The notes below the pieces were generated by a model, which had not been told where the DNA came from, ran no database searches, and saw only the letters and a list, made by a program, of their open reading frames with translations. From Eriocheir sinensis (lineage: Eukaryota > Arthropoda > Malacostraca > Decapoda > Varunidae), in contig NC_066513.1 of NCBI RefSeq assembly GCF_024679095.1, positions 12,198,710 through 12,262,709 of the forward strand: 64,000 nucleotides of DNA, read 5' to 3'. Shown here one piece after another: positions 12,545 through 23,566 of this stretch. The position numbers and the translations under genes are program-made. Numbering within the stretch: position 1 is the first letter of the stretch; the number at the start of each line of letters is the position of its first letter.

Positions 12545-13860
12545 TCCGAGAAATCCCTGCTGACTCTTCCTTCCCAGCTGACTCCCTTCCTTCCCTGCTA
12601 ACTCTTCCTTCCCTGCTGTTTTCCTTCCTTCCCTTCCTGTGCTGATTTTCCCTTCCCTGCTGTTTTCTTTCCCTGCTAACTCGTTTTCTCCTCTGATATT
12701 TCCCTTCCTTCCCTTCCTGTGCTAATTTTCCCTTCCCTGCAGTTTTCGGTAAAGATTCGTATTAGGTTCGTGCCAGTATCTCATAATCTACTTTATGAAA
12801 CATCAGTATCTCTTCATATATCTTTTCTACAAACCTTCAACAGTCATGGAAACACTTTGAAAATCAAATTCAAGGACTTTTTTTTTACTCTTGAAAATAG
12901 GGGATAATGTTTACGGAAGCGCGTCGCCTCCTCTGGCGGCGGCCGCGACACCGCTGCAGCCGCCGCAGCCGTAAAATAGCTCGCAGAGAGTTTAGGGTCA
13001 GGGAGCATATTTAAACTACTCCAACTGAACTTTACGATCTACTAACGGGGGGGGCTGCACCCCCCTCGACCCCCCCCTCATGTATATGTGACTTATTTCA
13101 GCAAGGAGATATTTCTCGCAACACTGGCTGCACCGTCGCCAGAGGAGGCGACGCGCTTTCGTAAACATTATCCCCTATTTTCAAGAGTAAAAAAAAAGTC
13201 CTTGAATTGGATTTTCAAAGCGTTTCCATGACTGTTGAAGGTTTGTAGAAAAGATATATGAAGAGATACTGATGTTTCATAAAGTAGATTATGAGATACT
13301 GGCACGGACCTAAAACGAATCTTAACCCAGTTTTCTCTCCCTGCTAACTCATTTTCTCTGATTTTTACCTTCCTTTCCCTGCCGACTCTTCCTTCCCTTC
13401 CTGTGCTAATTTTCCCTTCCCTGCTGTTTTCTTTCATTGCTAACTCATTTTCTCCTCTGATTTTTACCTTTCCTGCTGTTCCCTTCCTTCCCTGCTGTTT
13501 TTTTTCCCTGATAACTTATTTTTTCCTCTGATTTTTCCTTTCCTTGTTATCTTTTCCTTCCTTCCCTCCCCTGCTATCTCTTCCTTTCCCTTCCCTTCTG
13601 ACTTCTTCCTTTCCTTGCTGTTTCCTTCCATTGCTAATTTTCCCTTCCCTGTTGATTCTCCCCTTCCCTTCCCTTCTGACCTATATATCCTTCCCTTCCC
13701 TGCTGTTACCTTTCCCTGCCAACTCTGCCTACTGTCTCCCTTCCCTGCAGATTTTCAATTCCTTCCCTTCCCTTCTCCTGCCGTTTCCTTCACCTTCTAA
13801 CTCTCCATTCCCTGCTTCTTTCCCCTGCTAACTCTACCTTTCCTTTCTTCCTTCCTGCCT
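12545..13860 (+). repeat. Pyrimidine-rich minisatellite (TTCCCTGCTAACTC type)
   Basis: Degenerate repeats built from TTCCCTGCT, GACTCTTCC and CTAATTTTCCC, 20-40 bp long. The tract is interrupted by the MITE at 12748-13327 but keeps the same composition on both sides. Open frames here are not genes. Confidence 0.85.
12748..13327. mobile_element. MITE with ~190-bp TIRs and 8-bp TSD
   Basis: The left arm (12748-12940, GGTAAAGATTCG...) is the reverse complement of the right arm (13134-13327, ...CGAATCTTAACC) with few mismatches over about 190 bp. CAGTTTTC is present on both sides (12740-12747 and 13328-13335), a perfect 8-bp target duplication. The 190-bp centre is GC-rich on the left (GGCGGCGGCCGCGACACCG) and contains the GTAAAATAGCTCGC...GAGATATTTCTCGCAACAC core also found at 50085-50295 and 51680-51896. 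Long TIRs with an 8-bp TSD fit a MULE-like or hAT-like element; there is no transposase. Confidence 0.9.
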
Positions 13861-14052
13861 CAAGAATGAATATGCATTTTGTGACTGGGTCTAGTTTTGG
13901 ATTTTATATAGTATTACACCCATTGGAGCTTGACACTTTTTCTGAGATATATTGCACTATGTATTCATCTTTTGTGAAATATCTAACCTCACATTTCAGT
14001 GGCATACTAAAATTTTTCTAGTAAATTTTTGGAATATTGAACTCATTGTAGT

Positions 14053-14215
14053 TTCTTGATCTTGATGAATAATGCGCAGGGCACCCGTACAGGTACATGC
14101 ACAATTGGGTTGACTGTTGGGAGAAGGGGAGCCGAGTGTGCAGGGAAGGGAAGTGAATCAAGTGTAATTGTTAGTGTTGGTGTGTTGTGGTGACAAGTGT
14201 ATTTGTTTTCTGATT
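14053..14215 (-). mobile_element. 3' fragment of the 7600-9640 non-LTR family
   Basis: The reverse complement matches 9500-9610 (AACACTTAACAATTACACTT then CCCTGCACAC.CGGCTCCCC). On the minus strand it follows directly on the A-rich tail of the SINE at 14220-14547. Confidence 0.75.
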
Positions 14216-14219
14216 TTTT

Positions 14220-14547
14220 ATAATTTTTTTTTATTTTACGTGCCAGCCTATAGTGCCGATAAGCTTTCTTGAGGGGCCTGGATGGTAGTTGGCCCCAGCC
14301 CATCATGGCGCAGGCAAGTGTTTCATAGTGACACCATCTTTTCTTGGCTCATGCTACCCCCCGGAGCTCGTTTTTGATTCACTTGGACAGTTTCCTCTAG
14401 AGTCCGGGTTGATGGGTGGTCTTCAGGTCAGCATGTGGGTAGTTTTAAGCCACTTGGTGGTGACTGAAAAATCCCAGGTGGTGGCGGCGGATTCGAACCT
14501 GTGGTGAATGCAGGGCCCGCACGCTAACCACTCGGCCACCGCCTACC
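14220..14547 (-). mobile_element. tRNA-derived SINE, family A
   Basis: On the minus strand the element starts with a tRNA-like head: A-box-like GGCCGAGTGGTTAGCG and B-box GGTTCGAATCC. The body carries GGGATTTTTCAGTCACC, CTCCGGGGGGTAGC and CTTGCCTGCGCCA and ends in an A-rich tail at 14220-14240. Further copies: 17400-17748, 58751-59115, 61700-62012 (all minus) and a 3' piece at 6559-6743 (plus). Confidence 0.85.
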
Positions 14548-14697
14548 CATCTATTGTACCCATCTATTGTCAATTGTACCACAGTCTTAAATCTGTTGAT
14601 AGTTTACTCTGCCACCAGTGACAACGGTGCAGGTTGAAGCACACCATTCATATTTATGGTAGACAATTAGACAATAAATAAACTCAATTAAATCTTA

Positions 14698-15986
14698 GGC
14701 CCCGGTCACATATGCGGGTACGGGTGGTCCACGAGTTGAATTTAGAAGCCGTGATGACACGTGGCGTAACTTTCCAAAAATTGACGAACCCGTGGTAACC
14801 CGCAGACAACCCGCAGACAACCCGCAGACAACCCGAAATCGGGTTGTCTGCGGGTTGTCTGCGGGTTACCACGGGTTATCCACGCGTCATCCACAGGTTA
14901 TGACGCGACATCCGAGCGTTGTCCACGTGTCAAGCGCGGCCCGTTCGCGGATTAATCCGGGTTGCGCGCGCCTCCTCGGCGGGTTTAAAGCGCCCGGCCG
15001 GGCGGCAGAACTACTCTCGCTCCAGACTCCAGACAAGCAACATCCAGCTCCAGCTCCAGCACCAGCTCCAGCACTGCTTCCAGACCACCGACCACACTGC
15101 TCCAGATGGCTCCCAAGTGGTGTTGTGAGGCACCCTCCAACCATACTGCATCTCCCGGTACTTGGCGCCAGAAGCAAGGTGCCTGAGGGTGAGGGCAACC
15201 TTCAGGCCTGGCTCAAGGGGTTCTCGCCACTTGGTTGTCTTCTTTTCAAGGGCTGGTGTTAGTCTCTCCACAACTTCGTCGAACATGGCAGGTGGCATTC
15301 TCATGAAGTTCTGGAAGGCTCTTGGATCTTCATTGCGGAGCTCCACCATGAGACGATCGTACAGCCCAAGCAGAGGTCTCCTGGCAATCCACTCACGAAC
15401 CCATATGTTCCGGACAACCCTCCTCTTCTGCTGTCTTCGTCTTCTACGTCTTTCAGAGAGGTGCTGATGGACTTGGTACTGCAGGTTCATATGCTGTTGC
15501 ATCAGCATGCAGACGAGGTCACTACGGTCCATGTTTACGCAACGACGTCTGGAGCAGGAGTGATGAATGCTGGGCAGTAGCCCCCCAATATATAGTCCCA
15601 GAGTACCCGTAATAACCAGTTGACAAGACGCGGATAAGACGCGGATAACTCGCGGATAAGCCGTGCTAGCCCGCTCTTGACCCACGATAACCCGTTAAAG
15701 CTCCACGGCCTATCACGGGTCACCACGGCTTATCAGCGCCTTATCTGCGCGTTAACACGCATTGTCCACGGGTTATCAACGCGTCACCCGCGGGTGCGAC
15801 CCGTGGGCACCCGCGCCTCAAAGTTTTGAACTTTCCAAAACTTTCTAGCGCGGGTTGATTTTCTACCACGGGTTGTAGCGCACCATTAGCGCCACATCCA
15901 CGCGTCATCCGCGTCCTACCACGCGTTATTAGCGGGTTTAAAATTCAACTCGTGGACCACCCGTACCCGCATATGTGACCGGGGCT
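14698..15986 (-). mobile_element. Deleted PIF/Harbinger element with 46-bp TIRs
   Basis: The ends are inverted copies, CCCCGGTCACATATGCGGGT... over 46 bp with one mismatch at base 2, flanked by TTA on each side (14695-14697 and 15987-15989), the 3-bp target typical of Harbinger. Subterminal zones at both ends are full of short CGGGTTATC/GCGGATAA repeats, and a strong hairpin sits at 14797-14877 (three CCGCAGACAAC units facing two inverted ones). The transposase N-terminus is encoded on the minus strand (15011-15532); the rest is deleted. Confidence 0.92.
15011..15532 (-). pseudogene. Harbinger transposase, N-terminal remnant
   Basis: The start was taken at 15532 because the family-like protein begins here (MDRSDLVCML). 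An Arg-rich stretch (SERRRRRRQQKRR) is followed by the conserved Harbinger block WVREWIARRPLLGLYDRLMV, LRNEDPRAFQNFMRM, FDEVVERLTPAL, LKVALTLRHLASG and YGWRVPHNTT. The usual DDE nuclease domain should follow the last motif, but from about 15113 the frame runs into unrelated Trp/Ser-rich repeats and stops. This copy therefore cannot cut DNA. A second protein usual in Harbinger (Myb-like) is absent. Confidence 0.85.
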
Positions 15987-15988
15987 TT

Positions 15989-16015
15989 AACTAACCTAAC
16001 CTGACCTGACCTGAC
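15989..16015. repeat. Short CTAAC/CTGAC tract
   Basis: AACTAACCTAACCTGACCTG and variants: a degenerate version of the arthropod CCTAA repeat next to the Harbinger insertion. Confidence 0.6.
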
Positions 16016-16124
16016 CTGTGCCCTACTGCCAAAATGCGATGTGCCAGGCTGCACATAAACTTTTCATTATTATACTGAAATTTAATTTTCTGGGAGCTAT
16101 TAGGTGCTGCACTGCATTACTGTA

Positions 16125-16215
16125 TTTCCCACCATATAAGATGCACTTTAAAATAAAAAAAAAAAAAAGTCAAAAAATCACCCTGCGTCTTGTACCCTGA
16201 TGGTTAGGTTTTTGG
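16125..16215 (+). mobile_element. MITE terminus (TATAAGATGCAC family), copy 1
   Basis: CTGTATTTCCCACCATATAAGATGCAC, then an A-run and CACCCTGCGTCTTGTA, resembles the terminus at 16963 (TACCGTATTTGATGGCTTAT, AAGACGCACCCCCC) and the inverse of the terminus at 31284-31318. The far ends were not located. Confidence 0.55.
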
Positions 16216-16962
16216 TAGGCCTAGGGTTTATTGTTACTGGTATGAAACCAGCACCCAAAACACCTCCGTTTGACACAATAGTTCCCAGATGTCCCCAGAA
16301 TGAAATATGCTGTATTTTGCAGCATGTAGCGCGCACTTTTTTCAATTAGAAAATGCCAAAAAATTACACCTGCGTGGTATACGGCGAAGGCACAAATTTT
16401 GATTGATTTAAATAATGAATAATGTGATGCAATAAGAAAGGAAAGTGTGAATAAGCAGAGGAGAGGAGGACATGTGATGCGAAAAAACATACAGGTCACA
16501 AGAAGATGACGCGCCACACATGGGAGCCGATGCGCGGCTTGAACATGAAACACAAAACACAATTCCACCGTGAGGCGCCAGTCACCAGTGTGATGGGTAC
16601 CTTGGCGGTGACGGTTAAAGCGGCTATTACCCAGGAACAGTATTGGTTGAGCAGGGTGGTGCCTGATGTGACTCAGCTCGGCAACCGTGGGGCGGCCTTG
16701 GGCGGATTAGTCTGGAGATATTTCTGCTGTTCAACAGTCCGATCAGTTGATGTTTGTTGTGATACATGTTCAAAAGAACGGATATCCTTGGATGACTAAA
16801 GTGTTTATTGTAAATGCAGTTTTGTTTCTCATTGTAAAAATAACTATTAAAACATAATATGATTGACAGAAATTAATCATGATTTATATCTACTTGAGCC
16901 GGTCCTTGAAAGTCAAGATCAAGACCAAGATTGCCCATCAAACGTCGCATCCCCGTTTGATT

Positions 16963-17000
16963 ACCGTATTTGATGGCTTATAAGACGCACCCCCCAATTT
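16963..17000 (+). mobile_element. MITE terminus (TATAAGACGCAC family), copy 2
   Basis: TACCGTATTTGATGGCTTAT followed by AAGACGCACCCCCC. The exact inverse stands at 31284-31318, which would be a right end of the same family. Confidence 0.6.
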
Positions 17001-17399
17001 GGGCTGGCATTCGAAAAAAAATATAATAAATGGGTTTGAACCACGAGGGTCAGGTGAAGATTTTTCGCCAGACATTCATAGCCCTCCTCACAATCAAGTC
17101 ATTATTAAAGTTTCACATGTAGTCAGATCCTTATCAAATCCCAATACTTTACATTTAAAACCCTTAATGTTTGCTGGGACCTACCAGAATTGGTCCTTCT
17201 TATCAGGGTTGTTTGCTTTAAATGAAGATGATTTAAATCAAGATTTATATTATTTTTTTTTTTTTTTTCAAATGTCATTGATTTAAATCTTGATCTTATT
17301 GCTAAGCAACTATATAGATTGAAAAATAAACAAAGAAAACACACTCTAATTTTGATATCAATATTTTCCTTGTCAATTTCATAAATTTTCCTGAGCTGA
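17001..17399. other. No recognised gene
   Basis: AT-rich DNA with a T-run near 17250; the short frames on both strands have no recognisable motif. Confidence 0.5.
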
Positions 17400-17748
17400 T
17401 TTATTTATTTATTATTATTTTTTTTTTTAACATCTAAGCCTGTAGTGCTTCTAGGCTTTCTTAAGGGGCCTGGTGGTTGCCCCAAGTCCATCATGGCGCA
17501 GGCAATTTATATAGTGGCGCCAGTTATGTTTTGGCTCATGCTGCCCCCCGAAACTCATTCTTGATTCACATGGACAGTTTCTTCTAGAGTCAGGGTTGAT
17601 GGGTGGTCGTCTGGACAGCATGTGGGTAGTCTTAGGCCACTCAGCAGTGACTGAAAAATCCCAGGTGGTAGCGTGGGGATTCAAACTGACGTTGTCCATG
17701 GCCTGGTGAATGTGGGTCCCGCACGCTAACCACTCAGCCATTGCCTCA
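17400..17748 (-). mobile_element. tRNA-derived SINE, family A
   Basis: Full-length copy by comparison with 14220-14547: head GGCTGAGTGGTTAGCGTGCG, body GGGATTTTTCAGTCACTGCT, tail of A/T-rich repeats at 17400-17430. The B-box region is decayed (GTTTGAATCC). Confidence 0.85.
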
Positions 17749-18076
17749 TTATATATCTTCCATCAGCCACACATGGCGCGTCCAGTGTCCTGGAGCAGAA
17801 CAAGACACTGACTGCCTCTCTGATGGTATCTTGCTGAGGCAGAGTGATGGTTTCAAAAGTATTTTACAACATAAGCCACATGTTCTTCTATGTTACCAAT
17901 TTCCAGATCATGAGCCAAAACATTTAAATGTGTGCAGTGCAACCATGGGTTAGCAACTTCAGTTCATTTGCTTGTTGTAATTGTTTTCTCATCTTATTGA
18001 CATTGGCTGTATTAGATGATTACGGTAAGTCTGTCCCCATATAGCAAGTTTCTCACCCCTTGGATCTTTTTATTAT

Positions 18077-18310
18077 GCCTCCATGGTCTAGTGGTTAGCA
18101 TGCCTTGCTACAAATCTGTTGCCGTGGGTTCGAATCCCAGCCTGAGCAGTCAGCATGCTGCTCACCCAGCTGTTCATCTTCCCTTTCGTGCTGGTCGATA
18201 AATGGGCACCTGGCAAAACCTGGGCAAGGTAAACTGGTAACCTGGATGTCACATTGACCCTGTGTCCTGGGTGGATGGGCTCTCTCCACCACATGCTCAC
18301 AAACATACAC
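18077..18310 (+). mobile_element. tRNA-derived SINE, family B
   Basis: Head CTCCATGGTCTAGTGGTTAG (A box) and GTGGGTTCGAATCCCAGCC (B box), 70-75 bp long, resembling Glu/Asp-type tRNA. The unrelated body continues to an ACAAACATACACAC tail. It lacks a proper acceptor stem, so I call a SINE rather than a tRNA gene. Confidence 0.75.
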
Positions 18311-18354
18311 ACTAACTACGAACTAACATAACTACGCACTATTGATTTAGTGAC

Positions 18355-18575
18355 CGACGTTAGTGTCAGATTCACAAAGCAAACTTTAGATGGTAGTTAG
18401 AAGCGCGCTAAGTCAGCGAGGCCGCTGATTGGTTGATGACGTCATTGCCCTTGCAGCGAATCACAAGCATGTTCACAAAACCATCAGCCAATCCTAGGGA
18501 GGCCCCTCCAGCTGCTGGTTCAAAAGAACCCGTTCTCTTTTCCCATTTTCTTTCTTTTAAGGCAAACTGTACTAA
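18355..18575 (+). mobile_element. MITE-like repeat, family H, copy 1
   Basis: Shares CAGATTCACAAAGC, GGCCGCTGATTGG, TGATGACGTCAT and CACAAGCATGTT with 44217-44440 in the same order, and inverted with 51360-51520. Noncoding. Confidence 0.7.
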
Positions 18576-18989
18576 ATCATAATCTAGGAACAATTATTTC
18601 GCTGTTTGCTGCACATTTACGTCAAGGTAACTCTGCTGTTCGATGTCTTGTTATCTAAGAACATGCTTAAGGGGAAGAAAAAGAAGATAAGGAGGAGATT
18701 GAGGCAGGAAGAGAGCAAATTAAAAATAATGTGGCACTTATATATACCGAGGCAGACAAGGACGGAAGGAAGGAACGAGGAAAAGTTAAGACTGTCTTGC
18801 CATATCTGCAGCCCAACTCATGGGCTGTCACCCGACAAAGGTCCATGGTCCCACGGAGGGACAAATGTAGAGATGGATGGATGATCAAATGGATGAGGAG
18901 GTAGGAAGATGAAGGAGGAGGGAGGTCTGGCAATCCCCCGGCCGGGTGTTGCCATACCGCCCACACTTATCATATGCCTCTCAAAGTGT
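18576..18989. other. No recognised gene
   Basis: Short open frames on both strands with purine-rich sequence (AAGAAGATAAGGAGGAG); no motif seen. Confidence 0.45.
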
Positions 18990-19306
18990 GTATATCTCAT
19001 CATTTTATAAAGAAATGGGCTTCCTCTACTCGCAAAGTTATATTTCAAGTTGAAAAACATGATTTATAAGTATTTATACGTAAATATAATAATATTGTTT
19101 GCGTTTACTACACCCCCGAGGCAGTAGTTATTTAACAACAAATTTAGCGTCACACAGAGCGCGGTAAAGCTTTGTGAATCCACGCGCTAACCCGTGACGT
19201 CATCGATTAGTTGGTAGTTATTACCGCGCGAGCTTTGTGTATCGCATTGTTCTCAAAACTACGCACTAAGGGCCCAAAACTACGCACTAAGCCTTTGTGA
19301 ATCTAG
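18990..19306 (-). mobile_element. MITE-like repeat, family L, copy 2
   Basis: Reverse complement of 9645-9945, including the doubled TAGTGCGTAGTTTTG and TGACGTCA core. It lies just upstream of the DIRS gag region. Confidence 0.75.
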
Positions 19307-19548
19307 CCGCAGTTGCTCCTACGTTGCCACACCGGGCGGTTATGCAGCACGACGCTCTGCATTTTTTCAGCACTTTTCTACTCGTCTGGTTAAGGCCACG
19401 TCACCTGTCACGCAGGTACAGTGCCTTCTACCCGTAATCCTATCATAGGAGTGGGTAGAGCCTCGCAAATGGCTTTATTACGCAGTGTTTGAGGCTTACA
19501 CAAGTGCCCACGGCAGTTGTGTGTTTGGGTTCCGGCAGGTGTGCAGTC

Positions 19549-20675
19549 ATGTCTGCCTCAGGGGAAGACTCAACCAAACCCCATGGGTCACCTAGTACCC
19601 CAAGGACCAGCAGGTCTTCACGGGCGGGCGCTGCCAGGTCCAACTCACGTGCCGTGAGCCGGGACTCTAGCACGTCTTCCTCGCGGGCCATGAGGTCGGG
19701 GGTGAACAGACCATCTCGGCCCTGCTCGCTGGCCTCGGCCCCTGCTGCCCCATGGACCACGGTGTTGGAGGCTTTGTCGGAGTTGAGAGGTGAAGTGGAC
19801 AAGTTGAGGGTGGAAAGGTAGGTTTCCACCCCCGGGGCTGCTATGGTGAACTTCGGGGCAGGTATTTCAACAGGTGTGCCCCGCACTGATTCACCCGCCT
19901 CCTTCGCGGGTTTCCATGACTCCGGCAGTGAGGAGGGTGAAATTGGGGAGCATGCCCCTGGTAGTAGTGCCTTAATGCAGGGGGTTAAGACCTTTGGCCC
20001 TCATGAGTTAGTTTCTGAGGAGATTGATCCACAAGTGGCCGAGATGGTGAACTTCATGTTTGACAACTGTATGTGGGACGAGGATTATAAGGACATCTGT
20101 GAGGATGACACCACGAAGAGGCTTAGCAACTGTCATGCACTCGCTCTGGTGGAGTGCAACCCGCAGATTCTAGAAGCGCTCAGAACCGACGCAAAGAAGG
20201 CAGCCTGGCGGTTAAAGGACGTCAACAAGGACATTCTTCAAGCGGTGACTATCATCACCAAATCTCTTTTTGGCTCTGGATAAAGTGGCGCAAGATGAAA
20301 AGCACTCTGTGGTGACACACGAAGTGGGCATGATTAATGGTGCCCTGGCCTTGCTAGGCAATGCGAACCACAAGAACAACCTGGCGCGACGTTTTGTGAT
20401 GAAGCGGGAAATCAACCAAAAAGTACTCGCACCTCTGTTCAGACAAGGTGCCAATGACCCGATTCTTGTTTGGGGATGACGTCTCACAGTCTGCTAAGCA
20501 CATTGAAGAGTCAGAGAAACTGAAACACAAAATCACAGCCAAGAAACCACCTGCTACGTGGAGATACGCCGGAGGAAGGACAAGAGGTTTCTTGGGAAGG
20601 ACCTTGCACTGGGGGTTCTCCTCCAGATTCCAGCCTTATGGACTGCACAAGTCGGCTTCCAGGGGTAGTCAATAA
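19549..20675 (+). pseudogene. DIRS-type retrotransposon gag-like ORF1
   Basis: Start chosen at ATG 19549 (MSASGEDSTK). The protein begins with a Ser/Arg-rich basic region (about 60 residues), a short helix (LEALSELRGEVDKLRV), then an acidic linker (GSEEGEIGE) and a compact C-terminal domain (EIDPQVAEMVNFMFDN, CHALALVECNPQILEALRTD, ALALLGNANHKNNLARR, FLFGDDVSQSAKHIEESEKL). The layout is that of DIRS ORF1 proteins. It is broken by an in-frame TAG at 19819-19821 and by frame changes near 20275 and 20450. Its place directly upstream of DIRS-like RT and tyrosine recombinase supports the assignment. Confidence 0.7.
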
Positions 20676-20764
20676 CCAACCTCTGCACATCATGACACCG
20701 ACTCAAAAAATGCCAGGGGCCGCACACACTACAGGCCCAGGCAATAGCAGAGGCAAGTAACAGC

Positions 20765-20916
20765 TTCGAAGCGGGTAGACTGCATTACTTTGCACGTGAG
20801 TGGCGTAGCATTACTACTGACCCAATTATTTTGGATACTGTACAACATTGCCACCTTGATATCAAAGTTGAGGACATTGACCATTTATTCTTAAGTGAAT
20901 TAGAATATCAATTTAA
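20765..20916 (+). pseudogene. DIRS RT ORF, 5' piece
   Basis: Frame reads FEAGRLHYFAREWRSITTD, then ILDTVQHCHLDI, and ends in EYQFN at the TTAA target 20913-20916. The same frame resumes without loss of a base at 25067 once the insert and one TTAA are removed. It forms the N-terminal region of the DIRS RT protein at 25063-26571. Confidence 0.8.
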
Positions 20917-21379
20917 CCCTCTCGCGCACCGTAAGTTTCCAATAAGTTTCTGTTCCACTCACAATGGATTTCTCGGCCCGACCGGCCTTTTTTTGCCGCC
21001 ACGATACTCTACATTCCCGGCCGTATTTTACCCTCACAAATATATCGTACCCCAACAAATTTGGTATCAATGGCTTCATAAAGACTTGTACTAGAACATA
21101 CGCAAATAAAAGTAGAGGAAAATAAACCATACAAACTTGTTTTAGGTCTCCGTATAGAGTATGTAAACAATAAATCCTAAGTACCATGTCTTCCCCCCTC
21201 GCTAGCTCGAAAGTTTGTGGGCCAACTTTTCTTGCCGAATATATGTTTCGAAGCGGAATTTAGTGAGGATTCTTTTGGTATCTTCAAAATCCTCATACGC
21301 CTATTAGTTCCCGAGTTACACCAAGAGAACTGAATTTATATCTAAATAATCAACAGAGTTGACGCTGTAGCAGTCACCG

Positions 21380-21782
21380 CTCAAATCCCGTGTTCCTTCC
21401 CCTCAGTGACAAGAAAATGGGGTGCTGCAAAGAGAGACTAAGATTCTCAGTGTTTTCATGTAATGTCCATCGTCACTGTGTTTGCCAGTCTGTCTTGTCG
21501 CGTCTTCATCGTTAACTTTCCTTGTATTCGTTTACCTTTGACTGTCCGTGCATGTTCTCTTGTCGTCCACTCGTACACATTGTTATACACATACACCCAC
21601 ACTTAAATGTTAACCTACACAAACAACATTCACACAAACGCATACACAAACAAACACCTATCCTACGTGTTGTCCTTGTCGTAATGACCTTTGTGATTTT
21701 TGTCCAATAAAGTAACCCTGGCGGATATGACTTTCTCTATCCGTGAACCGATTAGCACTTAGAACACTCGCTACCACCAACA
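21380..21782 (+). mobile_element. LTR-like segment plus primer-binding-like site
   Basis: CT-rich sequence with a polyadenylation signal (CCAATAAAGTAACC, about 21705), then a short U5-like stretch ending ACCACCAACA, directly followed at 21783 by TTGGTGACCCTGCAG. The last resembles a tRNA-Trp-complementary primer site as in CsRn1-type gypsy elements. The 5' border was not found and no second copy was seen, so this is tentative. Confidence 0.4.
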
Positions 21783-22017
21783 ATTGGTGACCCTGCAGTG
21801 TTGCTATGGTTCAAGGTGGCTTATAGCCGGTGCCGTACCAAGGCCACTCTCTCCCAGAGTGGAGGACCTGGGCAGGGTAACTTGCCCATTCGTCCACCCT
21901 CTCCTGGGGCAAAAATCCTCACCTCCATTCGGGGTTCATGGGGCTGAGCACTCAGGTCGGGAGAAATATTACGCCGTAGGCGTAGTTGCCACCTTCAGGG
22001 TTCTCCCCCGCCCTCCC

Positions 22018-22235
22018 TCAGGCGCCCTCTGCGCCTTCCCCAGGCACCCTCTGTGCCTCCCCCAGGCACCCTTTGTGCCCTCCTCCAGACGCCTTCTGCG
22101 TCTCCCACAGGCACCCTCTGTGCCTCCCCCAGGCACCCTCTGTGCCTCCCCCAGGCACCCTCTGTGCGCCTCTTCCAGGCACCCTCTGTGCGCCTCCTCC
22201 AGGCATCTTTGGCACCCTTCAGGCATCTTCTGTGC
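22018..22235 (+). repeat. 22-bp minisatellite (CAGGCACCCTCTGTGCCTCC type)
   Basis: About ten units with variants in the last bases; it lies inside the TTAA-flanked element. Frames on both strands stay open because of the repeat. Confidence 0.9.
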
Positions 22236-22333
22236 CCCATAGTGCTCCTCCCGGCGCTCACCCACCCACCCCCACCCCTCCTCCTTCCTGCCTTTCCGCT
22301 GGTCCGGCGACTGAGACACGCACACCGTGTGAC

Positions 22334-22600
22334 ACTACACAGACTCAAGTGTACACGCCACACACAGACTCAAGTGTACACGCCACACACAGACTCAAGT
22401 GTACACGCCACGCACAGACTCAAGTGTACACGCCACACACAGACTCAAGTGTACACGCCACACACAGACTCAAGTGTACACGCCACACACAGACTCAAGT
22501 GTACACGCCACACACAGACTCAAGTGTACACGCCACACACAGACTCAAGTGTACACGCCACACACAGACTCAAGTGTACACGCCACACACAGACTCGTGT
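22334..22600 (+). repeat. 25-bp minisatellite, ~10 units
   Basis: Nearly perfect repeats of ACACAGACTCAAGTGTACAC plus GCCAC. One unit has CGCACAG, and the last is altered (CTCGTGTATACGCC). There are no spacers, so it is not a CRISPR array. Confidence 0.95.
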
Positions 22601-22889
22601 ATACGCCGCCACACACCACACAGACTCAGAGAGACACGCAAACACAGTGTGACACCCCACTGGGATTACTAGCTGCCCCCTGGATTAACCACCGCCTCCT
22701 GGATCTACCACCGCCGTCTTGGATTATCCTACACTTGTGGATCCTTGTGTATAGTGCAGTGTGTCCAGCAACAGTTCAGTGCAGCGCGTCCCCAGCAACA
22801 GTTAGTGTCACAGTGTTACCTACTAAGCGTACAGTGTTGTGTTACAGTGCCTTTTTGAACACTGGTTCACTCCCCGAGCCACAGAGGCC

Positions 22890-23300
22890 CCTGGCACGTG
22901 CCAGCGCCTATAGTACACGCAGTTCGTTCTACTCTCACGGACTGCCGCGGCTCCTGGCACATGTCAGCGCCCCTCACTTTTCAACCCGCTGTGGCCCCCG
23001 GCTCGCTGGCATCTAGCGCCTTACCACGCAGTCATTCGACGCACTCACGACTGCCGCGGCTCCTGGCATATGCTAGCGCCTCTCACTTCTCAACCGGCTG
23101 TGGCCTCTGGCACGCTGGCATCTAGCGCCTTACCACGCAGTCGTTCGACGCCCTTACGGACTGCCGAGGCCCCCTGGCACGCTGGCAGTTTGCGCCTTTA
23201 ACACACGCAGTCATTCTACTCTCGCCGACCGCCGAGGCCCCTGCTGGCAGCTAGCACCTTCACACGCAGTTCCCTCGACGCACTCTGACTGCCATGGCCC
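22890..23300 (+). repeat. Imperfect tandem repeat (CTGCCGCGGCTCCTGGCA type)
   Basis: About four degenerate units of 60-130 bp with ACTGCCG.GGC.CCTGGCA, CTCACTT.TCAACC and CACGCAGTCATTC. Confidence 0.8.
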
Positions 23301-23566
23301 CCGGCGCGTTTGCGCCAGTGCCTGTTGCCCATCTCCACGCCGCTCGACTTCACCATACCTGACGACGACATGCAACTCTTCCTCTACTACGGCGGTGTCC
23401 TTCAGAGCACCACTCTTCTGCTCAAGACCCGTCTACGTGGTCCGCGATTTGGGAGTGCGGATTCAAGCCCTCCAGGATCTATTAAACAGCCAACCACTCA
23501 ACTCACCGCAGCCCAATTCACGCAGCCCACCTCACGCAGCCCACCTCACGCAGCTCAACTCACGCT

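Noticed and set aside
22334..22600. CRISPR-like array of 25-bp repeats
   Set aside because: No spacers between units; eukaryotic minisatellite.
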